From Streptomyces roseoviridis (GTDB taxonomy: Bacteria; Actinomycetota; Actinomycetes; Streptomycetales; Streptomycetaceae), in contig NZ_BAAAWU010000001.1 of the NCBI RefSeq assembly GCF_039535235.1, positions 1,550,001-1,614,000 on the forward strand: 64,000 nucleotides of DNA, in the 5' to 3' direction. Of the stretch, positions 57,260 to 64,000 are shown in pieces; positions within the stretch are counted from its first letter, which is position 1; every line of letters begins with the position of its first letter. The notes under the pieces are model-generated. The model made no database searches. It was not told the origin of the DNA and saw only the letters and a program-made list of their open reading frames with translations. The position numbers were made by a program, and so were the translations under genes.

Positions 57260-58057
57260 TCAGATCCGACGGTAGCGGGTGAAGAGGAAGCCGTCCTGCT
57301 CCAGCACCGCCGCCACGGCGAAGCGTTTCGGAACCTCGACGGAGGGCCCCTGGGCGATCCGCTGGGCACCTCCCGCCGTCATGGTCGGCGAGACCGTCAG
57401 ACACAGTTCGTCGAGCACTCCCGCGGCGACGAACTGCCCGAGCAGACGGGGTCCGCCCTCGGTCAGCTGGCGCCGCAGACCGCGCTCCGCGAGGGCCGCC
57501 ACCGCGCGCTCCGGCTCCACCCCGGGACCGTCTCCGGCGATCACCACCTCCACGCCCGCCCGCTCGGCCTCCGCCCGCCGCTCCGGAGAGGACGCGGCGC
57601 CGGTGAGGACGAGGGTCGGCACCAGGGGCTCGGTGAAAAGCGGAAGCGAGAAATCCAGGTCCAGCGAGGCCGTCACGACGGCGATCACCGGCGCCGGCCC
57701 CTGGCCCGCCGCCGCCCGGCGGGCCGCGAAGACCTCCCGCGCCCGCGCCGGGCGGTAGCCCTCCAGACGTACGGTCTCGGCGCCGACGACGACCACGTCG
57801 GCCAGGGCCCGCAGGGTCCCGAAGATCCGCATGTCCTCCTCGGAGGACAGCGGCTGGGAGCGGCCGTCGTGCTGGCCGGCCCCGTCCAGCGAGGAGACCA
57901 TGTTGGCGCGCAGCCAGGGTCCGAAGGCGGCCTCCGCCGGATAGGCGTAGGCGTCGGCGAGCTCGTCGAGGGACCACTCCCTGTCCGAGGCGGCCGCGGT
58001 GTCGGAGGCCGGCGTGCCGGCGGCTGTCATGTCCGTCACAGGGAACAGGCGTCGCAT
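57260..58057 (-). CDS. RibD C-terminal-domain-like reductase (pyrimidine reductase family)
   Basis: This 265-residue NADPH-dependent reductase of the dihydrofolate/RibD-C fold has RANMVSSLDGA near residue 50, the cofactor region VVVGAETVRLEGYRP and EGGPRLLGQF. The protein ends FTRYRRI. It may reduce riboflavin or folate-like pyrimidines. Without a deaminase domain it is probably not the main RibD. The start ATG 58057 is 36 bases from the divergent zapE. Confidence 0.85.
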   Translation of the reverse strand: MRRLFPVTDMTAAGTPASDTAAASDREWSLDELADAYAYPAEAAFGPWLRANMVSSLDGAGQHDGRSQPLSSEEDMRIFGTLRALADVVVVGAETVRLEGYRPARAREVFAARRAAAGQGPAPVIAVVTASLDLDFSLPLFTEPLVPTLVLTGAASSPERRAEAERAGVEVVIAGDGPGVEPERAVAALAERGLRRQLTEGGPRLLGQFVAAGVLDELCLTVSPTMTAGGAQRIAQGPSVEVPKRFAVAAVLEQDGFLFTRYRRI

Positions 58058-58093
58058 CCCCGCAGTCTGACATGGCGCTTACAGTGGGGAACT

Positions 58094-59188
58094 GTGTCGA
58101 CCCGTGCCATGACCGAAGCGGCTTCCACCGAAGCGGCCCCCCTCTCGCTGTGCTCCCGAGAGCCCCACGTCCCCGCCGACCGGCTCGTGGCGGAGATGGT
58201 GCCGCCGCCCCGGTTCGACTCGGTGCGCTTCGACACGTACATCCCCGACCCTCACCAGCCGAGCCAGATCGAAGCCGTCAAGGTGCTCGGCGCCTTCGCC
58301 GAGGGCCTCGGCGGCGCCCACGCCTCCGGCGCCGGGAAGCGCCGCTGGTTCTCCCGCGCCCCGAAGAAGTCCGCCGCGCCGGCCGGCCCCCGCGGGATCT
58401 ACCTCGACGGCGGCTACGGCGTCGGCAAGACCCACCTGCTCGCCTCCCTGTGGCACGCCACCCCGGCCGAGCCCGCGCTCAAGGCCTTCGGCACCTTCGT
58501 GGAGCTGACCAACCTGGTGGGGGCCCTCGGCTTCCAGCAGACCGTGAAGACGCTCAGCGGGCACCGGCTCCTGTGCATCGACGAGTTCGAGCTGGACGAC
58601 CCGGGCGACACCGTCCTGGTCTCCACCCTGCTCGGCAAGCTGGTCGACGCGGGCGTGGCGCTCGCCGCGACCTCCAACACGCTGCCCGGCAAGCTCGGCG
58701 AGGGCCGGTTCGCCGCCGCCGACTTCCTCCGCGAGATCCAGGGCCTGTCGGCGCACTTCCGGCCGCTGCGGATCGACGGCGAGGACTACCGCCACCGCGG
58801 CCTGCCGGAGGCCCCGGCCCCGTACACCGACGACGTCGTCACCAAGGCCGCGTACGCCACGCCCGGCGCCTCCCTCGACGACTTCCCGCACCTGCTCGAA
58901 CACCTGGCCAGGGTGCACCCGAGCCGGTACGGGGCGCTCACCGACGACCTGACGGCGGTCTGCCTCACCGACGTGCGGCCGGTCCCCGACCAGTCGACCG
59001 CGCTGCGGCTCGTCGTCCTCGCCGACCGGCTCTACGACCGTGAGATCCCGGTGCTCGCCTCCGGCATGCCCTTCGACAAGCTGTTCAGCGACGAGATGCT
59101 GAACGGCGGGTACAAGAAGAAGTACTTCCGGGCGATCTCCCGGCTCACCGCCCTGGCACGGGACGCGAAGGGACTCGTCGCGCAGTAG
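58094..59188 (+). CDS. zapE: ZapE/AFG1-like cell division ATPase
   Basis: This 364-residue AAA-type ATPase has Walker A GGYGVGKTHLLASL, Walker B CIDEFELDD, sensor region AATSNTLPG and a C-terminal YFRAISRLTALARDAKG. ZapE binds the Z-ring in E. coli; AFG1 homologues act in protein quality control. The start is GTG 58094 (TGGGGA upstream). ATG 58109 is possible. It sits in a tight 36-base divergent gap with the RibD-like gene. Confidence 0.88.
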   Translation: MSTRAMTEAASTEAAPLSLCSREPHVPADRLVAEMVPPPRFDSVRFDTYIPDPHQPSQIEAVKVLGAFAEGLGGAHASGAGKRRWFSRAPKKSAAPAGPRGIYLDGGYGVGKTHLLASLWHATPAEPALKAFGTFVELTNLVGALGFQQTVKTLSGHRLLCIDEFELDDPGDTVLVSTLLGKLVDAGVALAATSNTLPGKLGEGRFAAADFLREIQGLSAHFRPLRIDGEDYRHRGLPEAPAPYTDDVVTKAAYATPGASLDDFPHLLEHLARVHPSRYGALTDDLTAVCLTDVRPVPDQSTALRLVVLADRLYDREIPVLASGMPFDKLFSDEMLNGGYKKKYFRAISRLTALARDAKGLVAQ

Positions 59189-59222
59189 CTTGGGGGCCGT
59201 ACCCGATGAGAAGGGATCCACC

Positions 59223-59648
59223 ATGGCCGCTACGCGTACCGCCCACAACGTCTGGGAGGGCGATCTGCTCAAGGGGTCGGGCACCGTGACGCTCGACTCC
59301 TCCGGCATCGGCTCCTACCCGGTGTCCTGGCCGGCCCGCACCGAGGAGCCGAACGGGGTGACCAGCCCCGAGGAGCTGATCGCCGCCGCGCACTCCTCCT
59401 GCTACAACATGGCGTTCTCCAACATCCTCGCGAAGAACGACACCCCGCCGACCCGTCTGGACACCAAGGCCGAGGTCACCTTCGTCCCGGGCAAGGGCAT
59501 CACCGGCAGCCACCTCACCGTGCGCGGCGAGGTGCCCGGCCTGGACGCCGAGCAGTTCCAGGCGCTCGCCGAGGACGCGAAGAAGAACTGCCCGGTGAGC
59601 CAGGCGCTGACGGGGACGACGATCACGCTCGACGCCGAGCTCGTCTGA
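59223..59648 (+). CDS. osmC: OsmC/Ohr-family peroxidase
   Basis: This 141-residue protein of the OsmC family has both redox Cys: AHSSCYNMAF (about residue 60) and KKNCPVSQAL (about 125). The helix between them and the RTAHNVWEGDLLKGSGTVTL start are typical. It reduces organic hydroperoxides. ATG 59223 follows AGAAGGGA. It lies 34 bases after zapE on the same strand and may share its transcript. Confidence 0.93.
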   Translation: MAATRTAHNVWEGDLLKGSGTVTLDSSGIGSYPVSWPARTEEPNGVTSPEELIAAAHSSCYNMAFSNILAKNDTPPTRLDTKAEVTFVPGKGITGSHLTVRGEVPGLDAEQFQALAEDAKKNCPVSQALTGTTITLDAELV

Positions 59649-59675
59649 TCCTCCGTAACCCGAGGCAACGTGTGT

Positions 59676-59721
59676 CCCGCATGTTCACGTGTCACCACCT
59701 TGCGTGATACACACATGCGGG
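59676..59721. promoter_or_regulatory. Inverted repeat upstream of the PhoX-type gene
   Basis: CCCGCATGT (59676-59684) and ACATGCGGG (59713-59721) are perfect 9-base arms around a 28-base loop. It could be the terminator of osmC or an operator of the next gene. A GTTCAC element lies inside, but a full tandem PHO box is not present. Confidence 0.4.
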
Positions 59722-59774
59722 TCATACGTCACACCACCCTCACTGTCCGCCAACAGGAAACGGGTTGTTGCCTC

Positions 59775-61157
59775 ATGTCCGCAACACGACGTCAGATCCT
59801 CGCCCGTACCGGCGCGTCCGTCGCCGGCATCGCCTTCACCGGCGCCGTCTCCGAACTCTTCGCCGGCACCGCCGCCGCCTCGCCCCTGGGGAGCCGCGCC
59901 GGCTACGGCCCGCTGCTCCCCGACCCGGCCGGCCTGCTCGACCTCCCGGCCGGCTTCTCCTACAAGGTCCTCTCCCGGCAGGGCGAACGGCTGCGCTCCG
60001 GCGAGGGCGTGGTCCCCGGCAACCACGACGGCATGGGTGCGTTCGCCGGCCCGCGTGGCCGGATCCACCTGATACGGAACCACGAGAACCGGGCCACCGC
60101 CCGGCTGGGCGTCCCCACCGTCGAGGGCCTCACCTACGACCCGGCGGCCAAGGGCGGCTGCACCGTCCTCACCCTCGACGGGCGCCACGACGTCCTGGAC
60201 GAGCGGGTCGGCGTCGCCGGCACCGCCGTCAACTGCGCGGGCGGGCCGACTCCTTGGGGCACCTGGCTCACCTGCGAGGAGACCGAGGACAAGGCAGGCA
60301 CGAACGGCTACACCAAGGACCACGGCTTCGTCTTCGAGGTCGACGGTGCCGATCCGCGCCGCACCGGCGCCGTACCGCTCACCGCCATGGGCCGCTTCCA
60401 GCACGAGGCCGTCGCGGTCGATCCGAGGAGCGGCATCGTGTACGAGACGGAGGACGCCTTCCAGCACCCCTTCGGGCTGTTCTACCGCTTCCTGCCGAAC
60501 AAGCCGCTCGGCGGCACCGGTTCGCTGCGCGCGGGCGGCGCCCTGGAGGCGATGCGGGTGCCGGGCGTGCCGGACCTGTCGGTGGTCCAGGAGACCGGCG
60601 CCTGCTTCGAGGGCGTCGAGTGGGTGCCCGTACCGGACCCGCAGGCGGTCACCACCCCCATCCGGCTCCAGGACTTCGGCCCCAGGGGCATCACCCACGC
60701 CCAGAAGCTGGAGGGCTGCTACTGGGGCGGGCGCGGGAACGGCCCGGGCGCGGTGTACTTCGTGTCGTCCTTCGCCCGGACCAGGGACGGCTCCGGGGCG
60801 ACCCACTTCGGCCAGGTCTGGAAGTACGAGCCGCACCGGCGCCGGCTCACCCTCGTCGTGGTCTTCGGCCCGAGCACCGACATCCAGCTCCCGGGCGAGT
60901 CGCCGGACAACATCTGTCTGGCGCCGACCGGCGGCCTGATGGTCTGCGAGGACGGCGACGGCGGCCAGCACGTGTACGGGGTCGACCGGAAGGGCCGGGT
61001 GTACCCGGTGGCGCGCGGCGCCCAGAACATCGGCACTCCGGAGGCCCCGGAGTGGGGCGAGTTCGCGGGCGTGACCTTCTCGCCGGACGGTTCGACGATG
61101 TACGTCAACTGCTATACGCCGGGGACGACGTTCGCGGTGACGGGGCCGTGGCGCTGA
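59775..61157 (+). CDS. Tat-exported PhoX/DUF839-type phosphatase-like protein
   Basis: This 460-residue secreted protein has a Tat signal (TRRQILARTGASVAGIAF, cleavage near ASP). The DUF839 beta-propeller shows NHENRATARLG, TPWGTWLTCEETED, GFVFEVDGADP, GRFQHEAVAVDP and ETEDAFQHPFGLFYRFLP. PhoX enzymes use Ca and Fe sites carrying such acidic loops. The EETED and EDA motifs are retained, so phosphatase activity is likely. The start is ATG 59775; there is no close ribosome site. Confidence 0.85.
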   Translation: MSATRRQILARTGASVAGIAFTGAVSELFAGTAAASPLGSRAGYGPLLPDPAGLLDLPAGFSYKVLSRQGERLRSGEGVVPGNHDGMGAFAGPRGRIHLIRNHENRATARLGVPTVEGLTYDPAAKGGCTVLTLDGRHDVLDERVGVAGTAVNCAGGPTPWGTWLTCEETEDKAGTNGYTKDHGFVFEVDGADPRRTGAVPLTAMGRFQHEAVAVDPRSGIVYETEDAFQHPFGLFYRFLPNKPLGGTGSLRAGGALEAMRVPGVPDLSVVQETGACFEGVEWVPVPDPQAVTTPIRLQDFGPRGITHAQKLEGCYWGGRGNGPGAVYFVSSFARTRDGSGATHFGQVWKYEPHRRRLTLVVVFGPSTDIQLPGESPDNICLAPTGGLMVCEDGDGGQHVYGVDRKGRVYPVARGAQNIGTPEAPEWGEFAGVTFSPDGSTMYVNCYTPGTTFAVTGPWR

Positions 61158-61201
61158 GCCCCGTACGGTCCGACACGCCGGCCACGGCGCCGGTGCCGGT
61201 C

Positions 61202-61357
61202 GCGGGGTTGCCTGCGGGGTGAGGCGGGTGCCGGTGCCGGCCCGGGTGCCGGTCAGTCCAGGGGCGCCCGGTGCCGGTGCCGGTGCCGGCGGCGGGGCTG
61301 CCTGGGGGGTGAGGCGGGTGCCGGTGGCGGCCCGGGTGCCGGTCAGCTCAGGGGCGC
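61202..61357. repeat. 90-bp direct duplication of the SDR 3' end
   Basis: GAGGCGGGTGCCGG, then CCCGGGTGCCGGTCAG, then CCAGGGGCGC/CTCAGGGGCGC occurs twice with a 90-base period (61221 and 61311). The right copy contains the end of the minus-strand SDR gene and its stop. The left copy lies beyond the stop. The intervening part is a run of GGTGCC units. Apart from this the 185-base gap is empty. Confidence 0.7.
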
Positions 61358-62290
61358 GAACCGCACCCCGGTGAGCGTCTCGGACAACTCCCACAGGCGG
61401 CGGCCGGTCTCCGGATCGGCCGCCGCCGGTGCGAGCGCCACCCGCGTCGGCGCGCCGCGCAGCTCGCCCCGGCCGTCCGGCCCGATGAACGCCCCGCCCT
61501 CCACGTCCGGGGCCGTCGCCGCGTAGAGCTGGGGCAGCGCCCCGGCCTGCGGGGCCTGGGCGAGCAGCGGGCCGAGGACGCGGCCGAAGACCAGCCGGAC
61601 GACGGCGACCGGGGTCTCGTTCTGGAGGTTGGTGGCGGTGTAGCCGGGGTGGGCGAGGAGGCTGCGCACCGGGCTGCCGGCCGCTGTCAGGCGCTGGTGG
61701 AGCTGGTGCCCGAAGACGGCGTTGGCCAGCTTGGACCGGTTGTAGGAGCCCATGGGCGAGTAGCGGCGGACGCTGTCTCCGTCCTCCAGGGCGTCGAGGT
61801 CGATCCGGCCCTTGCGGTGCTGGAGCGAGCTGACGGTGACGACCCGGGCGTCGCGGCCGGCGGCCAGGCGGTCGAGCAGGAGCCCGGTGAGGGCGAAGTG
61901 GCCGAGGTGGTTGACGGCGAACTGGAGTTCGTGGCCCTGGGCGCTGAGGGTGCGGGGCGGCGCCATGACGCCGGCGTTGTTGACGAGGACGTCGATCCGC
62001 TCGTGGTCGGCGCGCAGCTTGGCGGCGCATTCCCGTACGGAGTCGAGGTCGGCGAGGTCGAGCCGCCGCACGTCCAGGCGGGCGCCCGACACCTCCCGGG
62101 TCAGGGCCTCGGCCGCCGCGCGCCCCCTGCGTTCGTCGCGGACGGCGAGCACGACGTGTCCGCCGTGCCGGGCGAGCTCGCGGGCGGTGGCGAGGCCGAG
62201 GCCGCTGTTGGCGCCGGTGACCACGAAGACGCGCCCGGTGAGGTCGGGGATGAGGTCGGCGTTCCAGCGCTGCTGCTCGTTCAAGGTCAT
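61343..62290 (-). CDS. SDR-family oxidoreductase (retinol-dehydrogenase-like)
   Basis: This 315-residue extended SDR has VVTGANSGLGLATARELARH, LVNNAGVM and YNRSKLANAVF. The catalytic Tyr/Lys pair is in SYNRSKLAN. The C-terminal part contains LLAHPGYTATNLQN. It resembles the WW-domain/retinol dehydrogenase-like SDRs. No Shine-Dalgarno is present; TTGACA on the minus strand at 62326 to 62321 would allow a leaderless message from about 62290. It is divergent from a TetR gene across an operator-like repeat. Confidence 0.88.
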   Translation of the reverse strand: MTLNEQQRWNADLIPDLTGRVFVVTGANSGLGLATARELARHGGHVVLAVRDERRGRAAAEALTREVSGARLDVRRLDLADLDSVRECAAKLRADHERIDVLVNNAGVMAPPRTLSAQGHELQFAVNHLGHFALTGLLLDRLAAGRDARVVTVSSLQHRKGRIDLDALEDGDSVRRYSPMGSYNRSKLANAVFGHQLHQRLTAAGSPVRSLLAHPGYTATNLQNETPVAVVRLVFGRVLGPLLAQAPQAGALPQLYAATAPDVEGGAFIGPDGRGELRGAPTRVALAPAAADPETGRRLWELSETLTGVRFAPLS

Positions 62291-62310
62291 GCGGCACACG
62301 CTGCCGTTCG

Positions 62311-62344
62311 TGTCACTCGGTGTCAAGTAGTTCTCCGAGTGACA
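62311..62344. promoter_or_regulatory. Operator-like inverted repeat between SDR and TetR genes
   Basis: TGTCACTCGG (62311-62320) and CCGAGTGACA (62335-62344) are perfect 10-base arms around 14 bases. The TTGACA of the SDR promoter lies inside the repeat. This suggests the TetR protein represses both divergent genes. Confidence 0.65.
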
Positions 62345-62366
62345 GTGGCGGGACTAGGATCGGGGC

Positions 62367-63122
62367 ATGCCCACCGACGCGACGACGCCCGCTCCCTCCG
62401 ACCGGACTTCCAACGCCCCCGCCTCCGCCGCCCCGGCCTCCGGCGACTCCGGCGGTACCGCCGGTCCTGCCGCTGTCGCCGGTCCCGCCGCTCCAGCCAC
62501 TCCAGCCACTCCCGCCCTCAGCCTCGCCGAGCGCAAGCGCCTCCTCGTGGCGACCGAACTCACCGAGTCGGCGCTCCAGCTGCTCGCCCTGAAGGGCTTC
62601 GACGCGGTCACGGTGGACGAGATCGCGACCGACGCCGGAGTGTCGAAGCGGACGTTCTTCCGCTATTTCGCCTCCAAGGAGGACGTGGTCGTGCAGTTCC
62701 TGTCGGGCATGGGCGCCGACATCCACGCCGCCCTCGCCGCCCGCCCGGCCGGTGAACCCCCGTCCGCGTCCCTGCGGCACGCCGTCGCCGTACCGCTCGC
62801 GGCCTGCACCGACCGCCACCCCGACCACGCGGCCCGAGCCCTGCGCGTGGTGCAGCTGATCCTGCGGACGCCCGCGCTCCTCGCCCGCTTCCTGGAACGG
62901 CAGGCCCACTGGCGGGAGGCCCTGGCGGCGGAGCTGGCCGGCCGCCGGGGGCAGGACCCGGCCCGGGACCTGTACCCGGGGCTGGCGGCGGGCACGGCCC
63001 TGGTCGCCTTCCACACGGCGCTCCAGCACTGGGCCGACAGCGACGCGGCCGAGGACCCGCTGGAGCTGCTCGACCGGGCCTTCGCGGTGGTGGCACCGGC
63101 GCTGGACGCGCAGGATCGGTAG
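62367..63122 (+). CDS. TetR-family transcriptional regulator
   Basis: This 251-residue regulator has an unusually long, Pro/Ala-rich N-terminal tail (about 50 residues). The TetR HTH follows (LAVDEIATDAGVSKRTF-like VDEIATDAGVSKRTFFRYF). The C-terminal ligand domain is typical (FLSGMGADIHAALAARPA and later AHWREALAAEL). The HTH ends in KEDVVVQF. ATG 62367 has AGGATCGGGG upstream. It probably controls the adjacent SDR. Confidence 0.92.
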   Translation: MPTDATTPAPSDRTSNAPASAAPASGDSGGTAGPAAVAGPAAPATPATPALSLAERKRLLVATELTESALQLLALKGFDAVTVDEIATDAGVSKRTFFRYFASKEDVVVQFLSGMGADIHAALAARPAGEPPSASLRHAVAVPLAACTDRHPDHAARALRVVQLILRTPALLARFLERQAHWREALAAELAGRRGQDPARDLYPGLAAGTALVAFHTALQHWADSDAAEDPLELLDRAFAVVAPALDAQDR

Positions 63123-63230
63123 CAGCGGCGGCGCGACGGGGTAGACGGGCGCCGGACGGACACCGACGGGACAGCGGCCGGACGAGCGACCGGACAGCGG
63201 CCGGTCACCGGCTGGGGAAGGCGAGAGCGG

Positions 63231-64000
63231 ATGCCGAGCGACCACACCACCACGCCCCGGGGATCCCTGCGGGAGCTGCTGAAGCTCCCCGTGGGCGAGC
63301 GGATCGACCTCCGCGCGTACGACGCCGCCGCGACCCCCGGCGGCCCGCCCGGCAAGACGGCCGGCGTCGCCGCCGCCACCGAGCTCGGCCCCCGGCTCGC
63401 CGAGCTCCAGGAACGCCTCTACGCGGCGAGCACGGCCGGCGACCGGCGCCGGGTGCTCCTCGTGCTCCAGGGCATGGACACCAGCGGCAAGGGCGGCACG
63501 GTCAAACACGTGATCGGCCACTTCAACCCGTCCGGCTGCCGCGTCCGCGCCTTCAAGGCCCCGACGGAGGAGGAGCGCGCCCACCCGTTCCTGTGGCGGA
63601 TCACCCAGGCCCTCCCGCGCCCCGGCGAGATCGGCATCTTCGACCGGTCCCACTACGAGGACGTCCTGATCGCCCGGGTCCGCGGCCTGGCCCCGCCGGA
63701 GGAGCTGGAGGAGCGCTACGGGCAGATCGACGCCTTCGAGAGGTCCCTCGCCGACGACGGGGTGACCCTGGTGAAGGTCTTCCTCCACCTCTCGTACGAG
63801 GAACAGCGCGCCCGGCTCCTGGAGCGCCTGGACAACCCGGACAAGCACTGGAAGTTCAGCCCCGGCGACATCGACGAACGCGCCCTGTGGCCCGACTACC
63901 AGGAGGCATACGAGATCGCCCTCGCCCGCTGCGCGACCGACCGCACTCCGTGGTTCCTGGTCCCGGCCGACCGCAAGTGGTACCGCAACTGGGCCATCAG
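63231..64000 (+). CDS. ppk2: Polyphosphate kinase 2 family protein, 5' part
   Basis: The first 256 residues of a PPK2-type kinase are present; the window end cuts it. PPK2 enzymes phosphorylate nucleotides with polyphosphate. The family blocks are clear: Walker A QGMDTSGKGGTVKHVI, GIFDRSHYEDVLI (Walker B-like) and the lid DNPDKHWKFSPGDIDER. Class I/II (ADP or AMP use) cannot be decided. The ATG at 63231 follows GGGGAAG with GCGAGAGCGG between. A direct repeat GACAGCGGCCGG occurs twice just upstream. Confidence 0.93.
   Translation, partial: MPSDHTTTPRGSLRELLKLPVGERIDLRAYDAAATPGGPPGKTAGVAAATELGPRLAELQERLYAASTAGDRRRVLLVLQGMDTSGKGGTVKHVIGHFNPSGCRVRAFKAPTEEERAHPFLWRITQALPRPGEIGIFDRSHYEDVLIARVRGLAPPEELEERYGQIDAFERSLADDGVTLVKVFLHLSYEEQRARLLERLDNPDKHWKFSPGDIDERALWPDYQEAYEIALARCATDRTPWFLVPADRKWYRNWAI

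Noticed and set aside
59676..59700. PHO box upstream of the PhoX-type gene
   Set aside because: Only one GTTCAC-like element is visible; the tandem 11-base repeats of a Streptomyces PHO box are missing.
59685..62297. 870-codon minus frame covering the PhoX-type gene
   Set aside because: Antisense of a gene with clear Tat signal and DUF839 motifs, and out of frame with the SDR.

Overview
The window is high-GC actinobacterial DNA and almost certainly a Streptomyces chromosome. Evidence: very strong G/C bias at third codon positions, many GTG starts, sugar importers without a dedicated ATPase, an SsgA-like sporulation protein, a WhiJ-like XRE/DUF397/ATPase cluster, an SAV2148-type HEPN protein, and a GlgX-TreY-TreZ group. 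No rRNA, tRNA or CRISPR array was seen. Both ends cut genes (cysD at the left, a PPK2-type polyphosphate kinase at the right).

Layout. 1-5687: sulfur assimilation on the + strand (cysD, cysN, a possible leader peptide, a sulfonate-type ABC importer, a CbiX-like chelatase). 5767-9342: small conserved genes. Among them is an accessory insert at 7049-8121, where a phosphotransferase gene and an IS630-type transposase relic lie between short inverted ends next to TA dinucleotides. 9451-12053: secreted subtilase and an MGT-type glycosyltransferase with a perfect 16-bp palindrome in front. 12134-15227: sugar ABC importer operon. 15373-19192: kinase-like, hydrolase, exonuclease and HEPN genes. 19324-21515: a copper amine oxidase that appears split over two secreted polypeptides. 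21654-35399: glycogen/trehalose genes glgX, treY and treZ, interspersed with a frameshifted MFS gene, a TerD-domain protein, an SsgA-like protein, a degenerate P450, an FHA protein and a GNAT protein. 35602-41550: peptidase, LysR, TPR, amidotransferase-like, isochorismatase-like and kinase genes.

41600-43330 is a small accessory patch. A 16-bp identical repeat core brackets it, an 18-bp repeat exactly 700 bp apart lies inside it, and it carries two unrecognised genes. 43422-49467 holds GNAT, VOC and ADP-ribosylation/crystallin J1-type genes, a lipoprotein/ATPase pair divergent from an XRE-DUF397-SDR run around a strong operator-like inverted repeat, then a tiny coiled-coil gene and a Tat-exported hyaluronidase-like protein. 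49488-58057 holds a Ser/Thr kinase, katG divergent from a furA-like gene across an operator-overlapped promoter, msrB, murC, a stress-type protein and a RibD-like reductase. 58094-64000 holds zapE, osmC, a PhoX-type gene, an SDR/TetR divergent pair, and ppk2.

How the genes work together. CysDN activates sulfate, the ABC system imports organosulfur, and the chelatase probably serves siroheme for sulfite reductase. GlgX trims alpha-glucan; TreY and TreZ turn it into trehalose. KatG, the Fur protein, MsrB and OsmC are oxidative-stress functions. The most unusual items are the two-gene amine oxidase, the IS630-like unit with a phosphotransferase passenger, the P450 lacking the I-helix segment, the repeat-bracketed patch at 41.6-43.3 kb, and repeated duplication of gene 3' ends (msrB, SDR).
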